From: Azotimanducus chitobiosivorans | Lineage (GTDB): Bacteria; Pseudomonadota; Gammaproteobacteria; Pseudomonadales; Azotimanducaceae | Direction of reading: 5' to 3' | Length of the DNA: 64,000 nt | NCBI GenBank assembly: GCA_965200235.1 | Contig: OZ241339.1 | Coordinates: 2,728,001 to 2,792,000, forward strand | Shown: piece by piece, positions 44,200 to 52,847 of the stretch | Layout: each line of letters opens with the position of its first letter | How positions within the stretch are numbered: the first letter of the stretch is position 1 | Notes under the pieces: model-generated | Seen by the model: the letters and a program-made list of their open reading frames with translations, nothing else | What the model was told of the DNA's origin: nothing | The model's database searches: none | Made by a program: the position numbers and the translations under genes

Positions 44200-44451
44200 T
44201 TAGCTGAACTTGTCGATCATGTGTCGAGCTATACTCTCGTCAAAGTCTTCCACACTCGCTGGCGGTTTTGTCGCGAGCCTAGAGAGAAATCCATAGAGGG
44301 GCTTTCCAGAATCGTAGAAAGGGACTGCATGCAAGGTGCCTTGGTCATCCACATCGAACGCGAGTCGGTCCCCAGGCTTCACTGATAATTTCATGCGGAT
44401 TTCCTTCGGTATGGTTATTTGACCCTTTGCTGTAATCTTGGCGCTGAGCAA
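44200..44451 (-). CDS. AbrB/MazE-type antitoxin
   Basis: About 83 residues from the TTG at 44451, which is preceded by AAGGAG at a normal distance. The open frame extends upstream to 44565, but the family start (SAKITAKGQITIPKEIR) follows this TTG. The swapped-hairpin DNA-binding domain is followed by a Pro-rich, acidic toxin-binding tail. It pairs with the VapC downstream and should repress the operon. Confidence 0.85.
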   Translation of the reverse strand: MLSAKITAKGQITIPKEIRMKLSVKPGDRLAFDVDDQGTLHAVPFYDSGKPLYGFLSRLATKPPASVEDFDESIARHMIDKFS

Positions 44452-44573
44452 TCCTCGCTCCTTACTTTTTACTCTAGTTCGGAAAATTGTAATGCAACGA
44501 GCCTGCGGCGACAACCATATCGGACTGTGTTGAAACATTATCATGGCCTTGCGAATAGCAATCACTGATATCC

Positions 44574-46016
44574 GTGACTGAATCGAACTCGTCCTCCTCC
44601 CCTGCGCCGCTCACCATCATGTGGTTCCGCCAGGACCTGCGGCTTGCGGACAATCCGGCGTTGGCCGCCGCCGCAGCGTTCGGTCCCGTGCTCCCCCTCT
44701 ACATTCTTGACGATGCGAACGCCGGGACTTGGAAGCTAGGCGGCGCATCGCGCTGGTGGCTGCATCATTCCCTATGCCGACTGAACGAGTCGCTGAATGG
44801 CAAGCTCTGGGTAGTGTCGGGAGAAGCCGAATCTGAACTGCTTCGATTGTGCGAGTCCTTGCCGATCAAGAAGGTGGTTTGCAGCCGCTGCTATGAACCT
44901 TGGCGAAGGCGTCGCGATGCGCGCATCGAACGCGTTTTGCGCGAGCGTGGCATTCAATTCGATGCCTATGAGGGCTCGCTCATCTGGGAGCCGGGCGAGG
45001 CGCTGAAAGCTGACAGAACGCCCTACGGGGTGTTCACGCCCTTTTATCGAAACCTTCTGCGGACGCAACCAGTCGACAGCTTGCTGCCAAAGCCAAGCGG
45101 CATGACACTTGCCGACTGCCCTCAACCGGATAACCGAATCGATGCACTTGGACTCACGCCGCGGATACCCTGGGACGCCGAATTTCACGACCACTGGACG
45201 CCCGGTGAACAGGGCGCGCTCGACCAATTGGACCGATTCCTTCAAAACGGCGTGCTTGACTACAAAGCCAAACGCGACTATCCCGCCATATCCGGTGTTT
45301 CCACGCTCTCCCCGCACTTGCATTTTGGCGAGGTGAGTCCGCTGCGAGTCTGGCACGAAGCGCGGATGATTGCGGCGGACGCGAACGCCGAACCGTGGCT
45401 GCGGCAACTCTGTTGGCGCGAATTTAGCTATCACATGCTCTTCCATCACGAACACCTGTGCGAAGCCAACCTGGATGCTCGATTCAATGGATTCCCTTGG
45501 CGTGCGGACAACGCAAAACTCCAGCGCTGGCAGCGCGGCACGACCGGCTATCCCTTGGTCGATGCTGGCATGCGCGAACTCTGGCGCACCGGCACCATGC
45601 ACAACCGCGTGCGCATGGTCACGGCATCCTTTCTCACCAAGAATTTGATGGTTCATTGGCTCGAAGGGGCGCGCTGGTTCTGGGACTGCCTCGTGGATGC
45701 CGACCTCGCCAACAACAGCTTCGGCTGGCAATGGGTGGCGGGCTGCGGTGCCGATGCCGCGCCCTACTTTCGCATCTTCAATCCGGTCACGCAGTCGAAG
45801 AAGTTCGACCCGGAAGGCGAATATCTGCGACGCTGGCTGCCTGAGTTACGCGATCTGCCGAGCCGTTACATCCACGCGCCGTGGGAGGCGAATGCCAATG
45901 AACTCGCTTTTGCAGGCGTGCGCTTGGACGAGGACTATCCGGCGCCGATGATCGACCTGCGCTTCTCCCGCGAACGCGCCCTCGAAGCGTGGAGCGCGCT
46001 TCGCCTCGGCGACTGA
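44574..46016 (+). CDS. phrB: Deoxyribodipyrimidine photolyase
   Basis: 480 residues from a GTG. The N-terminal photolyase domain (IMWFRQDLRLADNPAL) binds the antenna cofactor; the C-terminal FAD domain has LCWREFSYHML, RWQRGTTGYPLVDAGMRELW, MHNRVRMVTASFLTKNL and NNSFGWQWVAGCGADAAPYFRIFNP, all class I CPD photolyase signatures. It repairs UV cyclobutane dimers with light energy, which suits a surface-water or sunlit habitat. A (6-4) or cryptochrome-DASH identity is less likely. Confidence 0.93.
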   Translation: MTESNSSSSPAPLTIMWFRQDLRLADNPALAAAAAFGPVLPLYILDDANAGTWKLGGASRWWLHHSLCRLNESLNGKLWVVSGEAESELLRLCESLPIKKVVCSRCYEPWRRRRDARIERVLRERGIQFDAYEGSLIWEPGEALKADRTPYGVFTPFYRNLLRTQPVDSLLPKPSGMTLADCPQPDNRIDALGLTPRIPWDAEFHDHWTPGEQGALDQLDRFLQNGVLDYKAKRDYPAISGVSTLSPHLHFGEVSPLRVWHEARMIAADANAEPWLRQLCWREFSYHMLFHHEHLCEANLDARFNGFPWRADNAKLQRWQRGTTGYPLVDAGMRELWRTGTMHNRVRMVTASFLTKNLMVHWLEGARWFWDCLVDADLANNSFGWQWVAGCGADAAPYFRIFNPVTQSKKFDPEGEYLRRWLPELRDLPSRYIHAPWEANANELAFAGVRLDEDYPAPMIDLRFSRERALEAWSALRLGD

Positions 46017-46064
46017 GCAAGATAGGGTACCCTTCTGACGCAAAGCCGGATTCGGCGGTCTTCC

Positions 46065-46112
46065 AAGCCTGTGCTGAGCAAGCCCATCCTTGGACTTGCT
46101 CAGCACAGGCTT
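46065..46112. terminator. 18-bp perfect hairpin between convergent genes (terminator or REP-like repeat)
   Basis: AAGCCTGTGCTGAGCAAG is exactly complementary to CTTGCTCAGCACAGGCTT after a 12-base loop. It lies between the photolyase and fecR stops, as a two-way terminator would, but there is no U-run. The CTGAGCAAG..CCAAGG core resembles repetitive extragenic palindromes, so it may be one copy of a genome-wide family. Confidence 0.6.
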
Positions 46113-47202
46113 AGGTTTGCGCGGCAATCAACACGTAGCGATCAGGATGGCGCAGAACTTTGATGGGGTAGAGCTCTTCAAGCGATGACAGCAAGAGCTC
46201 GACGTGTTCTGGCACTTGCGCCTGATCAAGGTCGAGCACCGCGCTTACGGGCAGGTCGGCAATGGCGCTTTCCTCGACGAGAATTTTTAGTTGACTGTAA
46301 CGGTTGACTTCGCTCATCACCCGCAATAGCGGCTGATCTTCAAAGCGAACCAAGCCCTTGCGCCAGCTCTGCAGGCGGTCAACATCGTCCGCATCGCCTC
46401 GCGTCACACTCTTTTGATCATCCACGAATTTCGCCACGCTGCCCGCAGTGAGCACGAGCCCTCCGGTGCGGACGCTGGCATTGTCTGGGGCAGTGATCGA
46501 TTCGCTGCGCCGAGGGAATCGTGCGCTGTCGTCGTCGACCACGACAGTGCCTTCGGTGACGGCCACTTCCAACTGCGCACCAGCAAGATAGACGCTGAAT
46601 TTTGTGCCTAAGGCGGTGACATGGCGATTGCCCGCGACCACGCTTAACGCGCGTTCGGGATCACGCTTCACATCAAGGTAGATTTCTCCGTAATCCAGCA
46701 GAATCCGTCGCTGCCGTTGATCGAAGTCAACCAGAATACGTGAACTGGTATTGAGCGTGACCTCCGACCCATCGATAAGCGTAAACGTACTTCGCTCGCC
46801 GATTTCGGTCTCAAAGATCTCGGCTGCGTCGGTATCTGGTCGCATCGTGTCGAGTACCGTAACAACCAAAGCGCCGACGAACATGGCGCACACAACTGCT
46901 GCGGCGGATATGAACCAGCGCGAGGTGAACGCCGTCCGCTGTCGTCGAGCCAAGCCTGCTTCGGTGGCGCGACGAATATCCTCATCGTTCTTCAAGTCTT
47001 CAAGCGAATCCCACAGGCGCAGCGCTCGCTCATATGCGTTCCGATGCGCGGGGTCTTCATCAAGCCAGCGGCGCATCTCAAACTCTTCCGCCGAAGTCAT
47101 GTCTCCTGAATAAAGGCGCGCCACAAACCATTCGGCAGGCTCGACCGATTCTCTCACTATGGCTGTGCGGGCTTCGTTCACGCTTGCTTTGCCTTTACTC
47201 AT
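46111..47202 (-). CDS. FecR-family anti-sigma/signal transducer
   Basis: 363 residues. The cytoplasmic N-terminus has the DUF4880 block (AEWFVARLYSGDMTSAEEFEMRRWLDEDPAHRNAYE). A transmembrane helix spans about residues 95-113. The periplasmic FecR domain (ERSTFTLIDGSEVTLNTSSRI...) is followed by a C-terminal STN-like domain (LLRVMSEVNRYSQLKILVEE). It senses the state of a TonB-dependent receptor and controls the adjacent sigma factor. It overlaps the sigma gene by four bases. Confidence 0.92.
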   Translation of the reverse strand: MSKGKASVNEARTAIVRESVEPAEWFVARLYSGDMTSAEEFEMRRWLDEDPAHRNAYERALRLWDSLEDLKNDEDIRRATEAGLARRQRTAFTSRWFISAAAVVCAMFVGALVVTVLDTMRPDTDAAEIFETEIGERSTFTLIDGSEVTLNTSSRILVDFDQRQRRILLDYGEIYLDVKRDPERALSVVAGNRHVTALGTKFSVYLAGAQLEVAVTEGTVVVDDDSARFPRRSESITAPDNASVRTGGLVLTAGSVAKFVDDQKSVTRGDADDVDRLQSWRKGLVRFEDQPLLRVMSEVNRYSQLKILVEESAIADLPVSAVLDLDQAQVPEHVELLLSSLEELYPIKVLRHPDRYVLIAAQT

Positions 47203-47777
47203 GTGCCATGCCTGTCAATGCGCTGCCTGATGCCAGACAACGCCCGCATGACGTGCTTTTCCACCATGCTCACGGAGATATTCATCCGGTCCGCGATCTG
47301 CCGATAGCTCAGCCCCTCGAAGCGGCTCATCATGAAGGCGTCCCGCGTGCTCGGGGTCAGTTTCAGGATGGCGGATTTGATGATGTCGCGCTGCTCCTGC
47401 ACAGAGACGATATCTTCCGCTGAACAGGCTGCGTCCTCCATGCTTGAACCGAAATTGATGACTTCATCATGTTTCTTGCGCATCAACGCTTGTCGGTAGC
47501 GGTCGCGAATGATGTTTGTAGCGATTGAGAATAGGTACGACCTCACCGCATCAGCGCTGCGAGACAGCCGCTCCTGCAGGCGGTCTTGACGCGCAACGCG
47601 CAGGAAGACTTCCTGCACCAGGTCCTCGTGATCAGGATGTCCGGCGAGTCGCACCCGCACAAAGCGGCGCAGCGCCATTTCATGCTCATCGGCCAAGCGC
47701 TGAAGCGCGGATTCAACAGCCGTCTCACCTTCTCTCTCTTTGCGAAGAGGGATCACGTTTGACGCTTGGCTTGACAT
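47199..47777 (-). CDS. ECF sigma factor, FecI-like
   Basis: 192 residues. Region 2 is EHEMALRRFVRVRLAGHPDHEDLVQEVFLRV and YLFSIATNIIRDRYRQ; region 4 is LTPSTRDAFMMSRFEGLSYRQIADRMNISVSMVEKHVMRAL. The HEDLVQEVF form is typical of FecI-like sigmas. It directs RNA polymerase to receptor genes when FecR releases it. No receptor gene is adjacent; the nearest in the window starts at 61870. Confidence 0.92.
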   Translation of the reverse strand: MSSQASNVIPLRKEREGETAVESALQRLADEHEMALRRFVRVRLAGHPDHEDLVQEVFLRVARQDRLQERLSRSADAVRSYLFSIATNIIRDRYRQALMRKKHDEVINFGSSMEDAACSAEDIVSVQEQRDIIKSAILKLTPSTRDAFMMSRFEGLSYRQIADRMNISVSMVEKHVMRALSGIRQRIDRHGT

Positions 47778-47901
47778 CGGGATTCTACGGAAGCAGGCGT
47801 TGCTGAAATTGCGCCGGAAATATGCGGCTTTGTGGGTATAACGAACAAGTTTGCCATCGACTCAACTATATATGTTCAGGATATGTTCAGGGTGAGAATG
47901 C

Positions 47902-48759
47902 TCAGTCGAGACTGAGATTGGCCTGTCGCCAAATAGTCAATGACCAGGACAGCGCCTCTTGATAATTGATGACAGCCTGTGCCGTATCGAGCTCAAGATC
48001 AGACAAGGGCGTGACGCCCTCGATCATCAACCGCGCACCTGCCAGCCTGCAAACGCGCCCGCGCTCACTGCCGAAGAACAGCGAGAAGTCATCTGCGCCG
48101 GTGCCGACCATGGCTCGACGCTGCTCGAAGGGTTGCGGCTCACAAACGCGACGCGCACGTATAGTCAAAGCGCCTCCGGCAAATTTGATCACGCCAAGCA
48201 GCGCAGCGTTTGGTTCATTGGCCGATTCGTCATCTGGTACCACTAGGCTGGCCTGGCCGGAGACCGATGCCAATTGGTGGGCGCGCATGAATCGTGCAAA
48301 GGGCCCTTCAGCCTCTGCAGTATCTTTCGCTATGTGCAGCGCATAGGAATCCCACCTGTCCACGCCTGACAATCTGAAGGGAAGCTTGGACTCATCGAGT
48401 TCGATGAGAATGCGGCCAATCGCTTGCGGCGCTTCGAGGCGATCGAACACAGAGGCGGACTGGCAGCCGAGCACCTCGATCCGCAAGGTGCCTTTGCCGC
48501 CCGCCGAATCAAGCTCGGGCACGAAATTCGGGCCGATGATCGACTGTAGAACATCTCCCTTTACGGCAAGATCGGCACCGAGCAGCCTGCATTCGCCCGA
48601 GGCCGGCAGCGCCCATTTTTGGATTTGCAGCGTGTTCGTCGCCGCGCACCCGTTGAGCGCGAACAGCACAAGGGCCAGCACGCCAGCGCTGCATGCGACC
48701 CGTATGCCAACCCGTGTTTTCAAGCCCAGTGCGTCCGCAACGTGTCTCAAGGGAATCAT
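47902..48759 (-). CDS. Hypothetical lipoprotein
   Basis: About 285 residues from the ATG at 48759. A hydrophobic helix (VLALVLFALNGC) ends in a lipobox, so Cys lipidation is likely. The rest is a beta-rich soluble domain with no recognised family; two Cys-containing segments (ECRLLGADL and GRVCRLAGARL) may be repeat copies. It is divergent from the small hendecad protein. Confidence 0.6.
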   Translation of the reverse strand: MIPLRHVADALGLKTRVGIRVACSAGVLALVLFALNGCAATNTLQIQKWALPASGECRLLGADLAVKGDVLQSIIGPNFVPELDSAGGKGTLRIEVLGCQSASVFDRLEAPQAIGRILIELDESKLPFRLSGVDRWDSYALHIAKDTAEAEGPFARFMRAHQLASVSGQASLVVPDDESANEPNAALLGVIKFAGGALTIRARRVCEPQPFEQRRAMVGTGADDFSLFFGSERGRVCRLAGARLMIEGVTPLSDLELDTAQAVINYQEALSWSLTIWRQANLSLD

Positions 48760-48960
48760 ACTTGGAGTCAACGCTGCGTTTTGCCGAAGCGTGCTGTGTC
48801 GGTGTCTGGCGCGATTTGGAGCGCGTGAGTGCGCATTTGTATCGGCGCGAACACAATCCGCTGCATCGGGCGTATACTGGTTGAAGAATCTAAGTTCACA
48901 GATGGTCTTGCACACAAGTCTTTGGAAATAATTTTTGCAGACAGCATTCGGAGACACGCT

Positions 48961-49269
48961 ATGGAACAAGACATGATTGCAGTACTCGCGCTAGGTGTCG
49001 CGATTTTCTCGCTGATGCTCGTGCAGTTTCGAGGACTGCGGGCAGAGATGGTCAAGATGCGAGACGACCACAGCGCCGACCTCGCCAAGATGCGAGACGA
49101 CCACAGCGCCGACCTCGCCAAGATGCGAGACGACCACAGCGCCGACCTCGCCAAGATGCGAGACGACCTCAGCACCCAAATCGGTAATCTGCGCGAGCGC
49201 ATGGCGCATCTGGAAGGACTGATGGAAGGCCTGCGCGAGGCTATCACTGGTGTGCGCAAGGCTGCCTGA
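48961..49269 (+). CDS. Small membrane protein with exact 11-residue repeats
   Basis: 102 residues: one N-terminal transmembrane helix (MIAVLALGVAIFSLMLV), then a charged coiled coil. KMRDDHSADLA is repeated three times with identical DNA and a fourth time partly, and a heptad-like tail (LRERMAHLEGLMEGLREA) follows. Eleven-residue periodicity gives a right-handed hendecad coiled coil. Probably a membrane-anchored oligomer. A ribosome site (CGGAGA) precedes the ATG. Confidence 0.75.
   Translation: MEQDMIAVLALGVAIFSLMLVQFRGLRAEMVKMRDDHSADLAKMRDDHSADLAKMRDDHSADLAKMRDDLSTQIGNLRERMAHLEGLMEGLREAITGVRKAA
49054..49170 (+). repeat. 33-bp tandem repeat, 3.5 copies, inside the coiled-coil gene
   Basis: Units at 49054-49086, 49087-49119 and 49120-49152 are identical over 33 bases; a partial fourth copy follows, diverging after about 16 bases. 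It keeps the frame, so copy number can change by slippage without breaking the protein. Base identity between copies indicates recent expansion. Confidence 0.9.
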
Positions 49270-49336
49270 CTGTGTAGCGACTGAAATTTCCCCACCCCTC
49301 GATTCGCGGATTTGGGCAAGGCCCAATTACGACTTG

Positions 49337-49380
49337 GTGCTCCGTCCAACTGATACGGCAATATCAGTTTGACGGAGCAC
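49337..49380. mobile_element. 44-bp palindrome sharing the MITE terminal repeat
   Basis: The left arm GTGCTCCGTCCAACTGATA pairs with the right arm TATCAGTTTGACGGAGCAC (one mismatch) around a six-base centre. Read on the minus strand, CTAGTGCTCCGTCAAACTGA and the following bases match the end of the 26165-26429 element with about three differences over 34 bases. It overlaps the last codons and stop of the TPR gene. It may be a minimal relic of the same family, or a terminator derived from it. Confidence 0.7.
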
Positions 49381-50650
49381 TAGACCGGTCCCGCACATAG
49401 CTTATCCATACGGCTGCGTTTTCGCGAACGTCCTCCGAGCCTTCGCGTCTCGCACCTTCAAAGGCATTCATGGATTCGTCAAAGCGCTCAAGCTCGGCGA
49501 GCGCGATGCCACTCAGCATCCACGCTTCGCCGGGTCGCTCAAGACCTCCCATTTCAAGCGCAGAACGTGAAGCACTGACCACCGACTCCCAATCTCCCGC
49601 CTCGCTGAGCAACTGCGCCTTGCGCAGCATGAGGTCTCCTCTATTCGAGATTTGTGCCATCTGTGATAGCGCCTCCACTGCCCGCTCCAATTCGCGAGCC
49701 TCTGTCCACGCCGCGACCAGCAATTCATGAACCTCCTCATCGTCGGCCGGTAGATGCGCCCGCTCGATCGCCTGCTGCAAAATTCTCGCGGCGCGATCAG
49801 GATTCCCTTGGTAGATGTGGAGTCGCGCGAGCGTGAGGATGTCCTCGTCGTCAACGAGCAGCCCATCGAGCCATGGCACCATCAAGACGGAGAGCGCCCT
49901 CGCTGCCTGCCCAGTTTCGACAAGCAACCCGGAGAGTGTCGCGTAATAGCGGACTCGGTCCGACCAGATGCGAATCATGTCCGCAAGCAATTCAATGGCT
50001 TCGCCGTGACGTTTGGCTTCGAATAGGATCGCCAGCTCAATCTGTTTCCAAGCTTCGCGTGGCGGCTTGGCAAGGGCGTTGGCGCGACGCACGTAAGGCA
50101 GCGCGTGCATGCGCTCGTCGAGTTGCAGGTAGTTCGACCCCATGAGCAAGTAGGCGCCGGCATCCGGTGCCATCTCGTAGCGAAACCAGCGCATCAAGGT
50201 CTCGTTGGATTCACTATGTCGCCCGCTGCTCGCATGAAACGTCGCCAGCGAATAGAGGAGGCTTTGCTGCATGGCCGTTGGCAGTATGTCCAATTGCACG
50301 CTTGCCTCGAACGCCTCAAACGCACGCGGATCATCGCCCTGCTGTGAATGAATGTATCCCCGCGTGCGCTCGATATGGGCGCGTTCGTAGGTGTTGATTT
50401 TGTGTTGCGAGAGCGAATCGAGCGATGAAAGCGCCTTCGCCAATTCCCCATCTTCGATCAGTTCTTGGATGGTCAATAGACGCTCGTACACGAATACGCT
50501 CATGCTCGACGCCGGGTCTTTCCGAACATCGGCCACACGCGCTTCTTGCAAGGGATGCCAGTCGGGCCATGCCTGTTCGACCCCAGTCTCGCCTTGCGCG
50601 ACAAAGGGCAGCGCGAGAACGATACCTATCCCGAAAATGACACGCTTCAT
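49364..50650 (-). CDS. TPR-repeat protein of the TonB energising operon
   Basis: About 428 residues from the ATG at 50650 (MKRVIFGIGIVLALPFVAQG, signal peptide). Several TPR-like helix pairs follow (for example ALSSLDSLSQHKINTYERAHIERTRGY and AARILQQAIERAHLPADDEEVHELLVAAW). It is periplasmic, and typical of the last gene of TonB2-type operons, where it is thought to help TonB function. The last residues (SSAPSN) are encoded by the palindromic element, so the C-terminus was replaced or extended by it. Confidence 0.85.
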   Translation of the reverse strand: MKRVIFGIGIVLALPFVAQGETGVEQAWPDWHPLQEARVADVRKDPASSMSVFVYERLLTIQELIEDGELAKALSSLDSLSQHKINTYERAHIERTRGYIHSQQGDDPRAFEAFEASVQLDILPTAMQQSLLYSLATFHASSGRHSESNETLMRWFRYEMAPDAGAYLLMGSNYLQLDERMHALPYVRRANALAKPPREAWKQIELAILFEAKRHGEAIELLADMIRIWSDRVRYYATLSGLLVETGQAARALSVLMVPWLDGLLVDDEDILTLARLHIYQGNPDRAARILQQAIERAHLPADDEEVHELLVAAWTEARELERAVEALSQMAQISNRGDLMLRKAQLLSEAGDWESVVSASRSALEMGGLERPGEAWMLSGIALAELERFDESMNAFEGARREGSEDVRENAAVWISYVRDRSSAPSN

Positions 50651-50769
50651 AATCAAAGCATAACGAATGAGCCGCACGCTGCCTCAGCACTGTCGACCAT
50701 CGAGGGTCTATGGCTGCATCCTACTCCGAACCCGGCAGCGGGACTCGCAGCCTGCGCCGCCGGCCATAC

Positions 50770-51399
50770 CTAATCGTTAAGCTTAAAATCAATGGTCGCC
50801 GCAGCGCGGCGCTCGATGGCGATACCATCAACGATGCGCGGCTTGAACTTCCATCTGAAGACCGCGCGAATGGTGTTGCGCACAAACAGCGCGCCAGGCG
50901 TCGATTCGAGCACCTGCACGTCTTTGACCGAGCCGTCCGCGCCAATCAAGATTTCGACCCTCACCGAGCCTTCAGTCCCATCGACCAACGCCCGCTGCGG
51001 CCACTGCGGCTGAATGCGCACGATTGGCACGGCATCCCCTTCTTCAAGCGCTTCGCTCGGTGCCCAACCACCGAGATAGGGGCCGTCGCCGCCGACGACA
51101 GGAATGTCTATCTTGGGCATATCGATTCGAGCAAGATTTCGTGGCGGCTGCGTCTTGGGGGTCTGAAGCTTCGGTGGCGGCGGCGGTTGCTTCGGTGGCG
51201 GGGGTTTTTTCGGACGGATACGCTGCTTGATCTGCAAGACCTCGGGGTCGTCAAGACGTACCATGTCAATCATCTGCGTTGGGCGTCTGTCTTGTTGGGT
51301 GTCGGAACGACCAGAAATAAGGCCGTTCATCAGCAAAAACAGCAGCAAAGCCACGAGCGCGCCGCCGCAGACAAACGTACCTCTTCGCCAAAGCCGCAC
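50770..51399 (-). CDS. tonB: TonB energy-transducing protein
   Basis: About 209 residues from a GTG at 51399, four bases after the exbD stop. The frame is open to 51483, but that would overlap exbD by 80 bases. N-terminal basic residues and one transmembrane helix (VCGGALVALLLFLLMNGLI), a Pro/Lys-rich spacer (RPKKPPPPKQPPPPPKLQ), and a TonB C-terminal domain (RIQPQWPQRALVDGTEGSVRVEILIGADGSV...VFRWKFKPRIVDG) are clear. It carries proton-motive energy to outer-membrane receptors. Confidence 0.92.
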   Translation of the reverse strand: MRLWRRGTFVCGGALVALLLFLLMNGLISGRSDTQQDRRPTQMIDMVRLDDPEVLQIKQRIRPKKPPPPKQPPPPPKLQTPKTQPPRNLARIDMPKIDIPVVGGDGPYLGGWAPSEALEEGDAVPIVRIQPQWPQRALVDGTEGSVRVEILIGADGSVKDVQVLESTPGALFVRNTIRAVFRWKFKPRIVDGIAIERRAAATIDFKLND

Positions 51400-51403
51400 G
51401 CCG

Positions 51404-51820
51404 CTATCCGCTTGATGACGAAGCGTCTGCAGCGATCGATACATTGGATACGCCAGCGCGACGCACCCGATCCATGACATCAATCATCGTGCCTGTAGCC
51501 GCGCCTTGGTCGGCAATGATCACGGCGCTGCTTTCAGGATGCTCGCTCGCTGCCGCCTCCACGAGTTGCTCAATGTCGCTTATCCGCACCTGCCGCTTGT
51601 TCATCCAGATGCCGTCGGTCCGCGACACGGCGATCAAAATGTTGCCCCGCTCCTTGAGTTCAGCAGTGTCGGCAACCGGGCGCATTGGATCGATCCCAGG
51701 CTCCTTGACAAAGGATGTGGTGACAATGAAGAAGATCAGCAGGATGAACACAATGTCGAGCATTGGCGTGAGGCTGATCTCCTCGTCAGCCTCGGGCAAC
51801 CGCCGTTGTCTGAAGAGCAT
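51404..51820 (-). CDS. exbD: ExbD/TolR-family protein (second copy)
   Basis: 138 residues. One transmembrane helix with the conserved Asp (LTPMLDIVFILLIFFIVTTSF) near the N-terminus and a periplasmic domain. It forms the proton channel with the ExbB-like proteins. It lies five bases after the first exbD gene; two ExbD copies in tandem are usual for this operon type. Confidence 0.92.
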   Translation of the reverse strand: MLFRQRRLPEADEEISLTPMLDIVFILLIFFIVTTSFVKEPGIDPMRPVADTAELKERGNILIAVSRTDGIWMNKRQVRISDIEQLVEAAASEHPESSAVIIADQGAATGTMIDVMDRVRRAGVSNVSIAADASSSSG

Positions 51821-51825
51821 GAACG

Positions 51826-52239
51826 CTACCTTCGATCATTCGACGCCAGCGCGACCCTGCCCGCTCCGGCGACGCGCGCCTGATCGACAACCCGCACAGT
51901 ATGACCGGCATCGGTGGCGCGATCCGCTACGACAACCACCGGAGCGCCCGGTTTCCTGGCGAGGCCTGTTTCTATATTGGCGCGCACGGCATCAAGCGCC
52001 ACCAAGCGTTCATCGACATACACCCTGCCAGTTTCGTCTATGCGCACAATGATCGCTGCCTCACGCTTCTGCTCTTGCATAGGCGCATTGGACGGGCGAC
52101 TCATGTCCACCCCGAACTCCTTGACAAAAGATGTGGTGACGATGAAGAAGATCAGCAAGATGAACACAATATCCAGAAGTGGCGTGACATTCACATCCGC
52201 CGAATCGTCGGTACGCCTCAGGCGCCGTGCCTTGATCAT
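51826..52239 (-). CDS. exbD: ExbD/TolR-family protein (first copy)
   Basis: 137 residues, closely similar in plan to its neighbour: VTPLLDIVFILLIFFIVTTSFVKEF with the proton-path Asp. The periplasmic part differs enough that the two probably form a heteromer or serve different partners. It overlaps the ExbB-like gene by four bases. Confidence 0.92.
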   Translation of the reverse strand: MIKARRLRRTDDSADVNVTPLLDIVFILLIFFIVTTSFVKEFGVDMSRPSNAPMQEQKREAAIIVRIDETGRVYVDERLVALDAVRANIETGLARKPGAPVVVVADRATDAGHTVRVVDQARVAGAGRVALASNDRR

Positions 52240-52847
52240 CGCCCAGACAAGTCGTCGTGGGGAACTGCATGGCCGCCCGCCTGCGGCACGCTTTTGAGAT
52301 TTTCACTAAACCGATGCAAATCATTCTTCACGCGCTGACGCAGCCAGTACACCAGATACAAGGCGGAGAGTGCGGCGACCAGCCCGGACATGGTGGGAAT
52401 CGTTGCGCGCGATACGCCGTTTGCCATGAGCCTCGCATTGCCGGTGCCGTACACGGTCATAATGTCGAACACATGCACCATGCCCCACACGGTGCCGAGC
52501 AAGCCAAGCAAGGGCAGCGCCTGCATCAAGGATTCGATCAGGCCGAGATTACGTCGAGCCGCTTGGCCAAGCTCGCTCACCAGGGCCGTGCGTAGCTGTG
52601 CGCACCGCCACCTCTCTATTCTCACCCCAAGCTGTTCGTTGTGCCAAGCCTGATTGTGCGCACACCATTGAGCGAACAGCTGTTCGCTGCTGTTCGGCAA
52701 AATGCGCAGGAGGTACCAGAGCCTCTCCAAGATAAGCGCCCACATGATTGCGGTAACCGCGAGGATTGCATAGAGCACGAGCCCGCCGAGCTCGAAGAAG
52801 GCTCTGATAGACGCCAACGCTTCAATGAGCAGGGTCATGGGGTTCAA
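52236..52847 (-). CDS. exbB: MotA/TolQ/ExbB proton channel protein
   Basis: 203 residues. Three transmembrane helices and the family core IESLMQALPLLGLLGTVWGMVHVFDIM and MANGVSRATIPTMSGLVAALSALYLVYWL. It lacks the long N-terminal extension of the upstream paralogue. It is the short ExbB of the TonB2-type complex. Confidence 0.92.
   Translation of the reverse strand: MNPMTLLIEALASIRAFFELGGLVLYAILAVTAIMWALILERLWYLLRILPNSSEQLFAQWCAHNQAWHNEQLGVRIERWRCAQLRTALVSELGQAARRNLGLIESLMQALPLLGLLGTVWGMVHVFDIMTVYGTGNARLMANGVSRATIPTMSGLVAALSALYLVYWLRQRVKNDLHRFSENLKSVPQAGGHAVPHDDLSGR

Noticed and set aside
49054..49170. Tandem 33-bp repeats as a CRISPR array
   Set aside because: Units are back to back without spacers and encode a coiled coil in frame.
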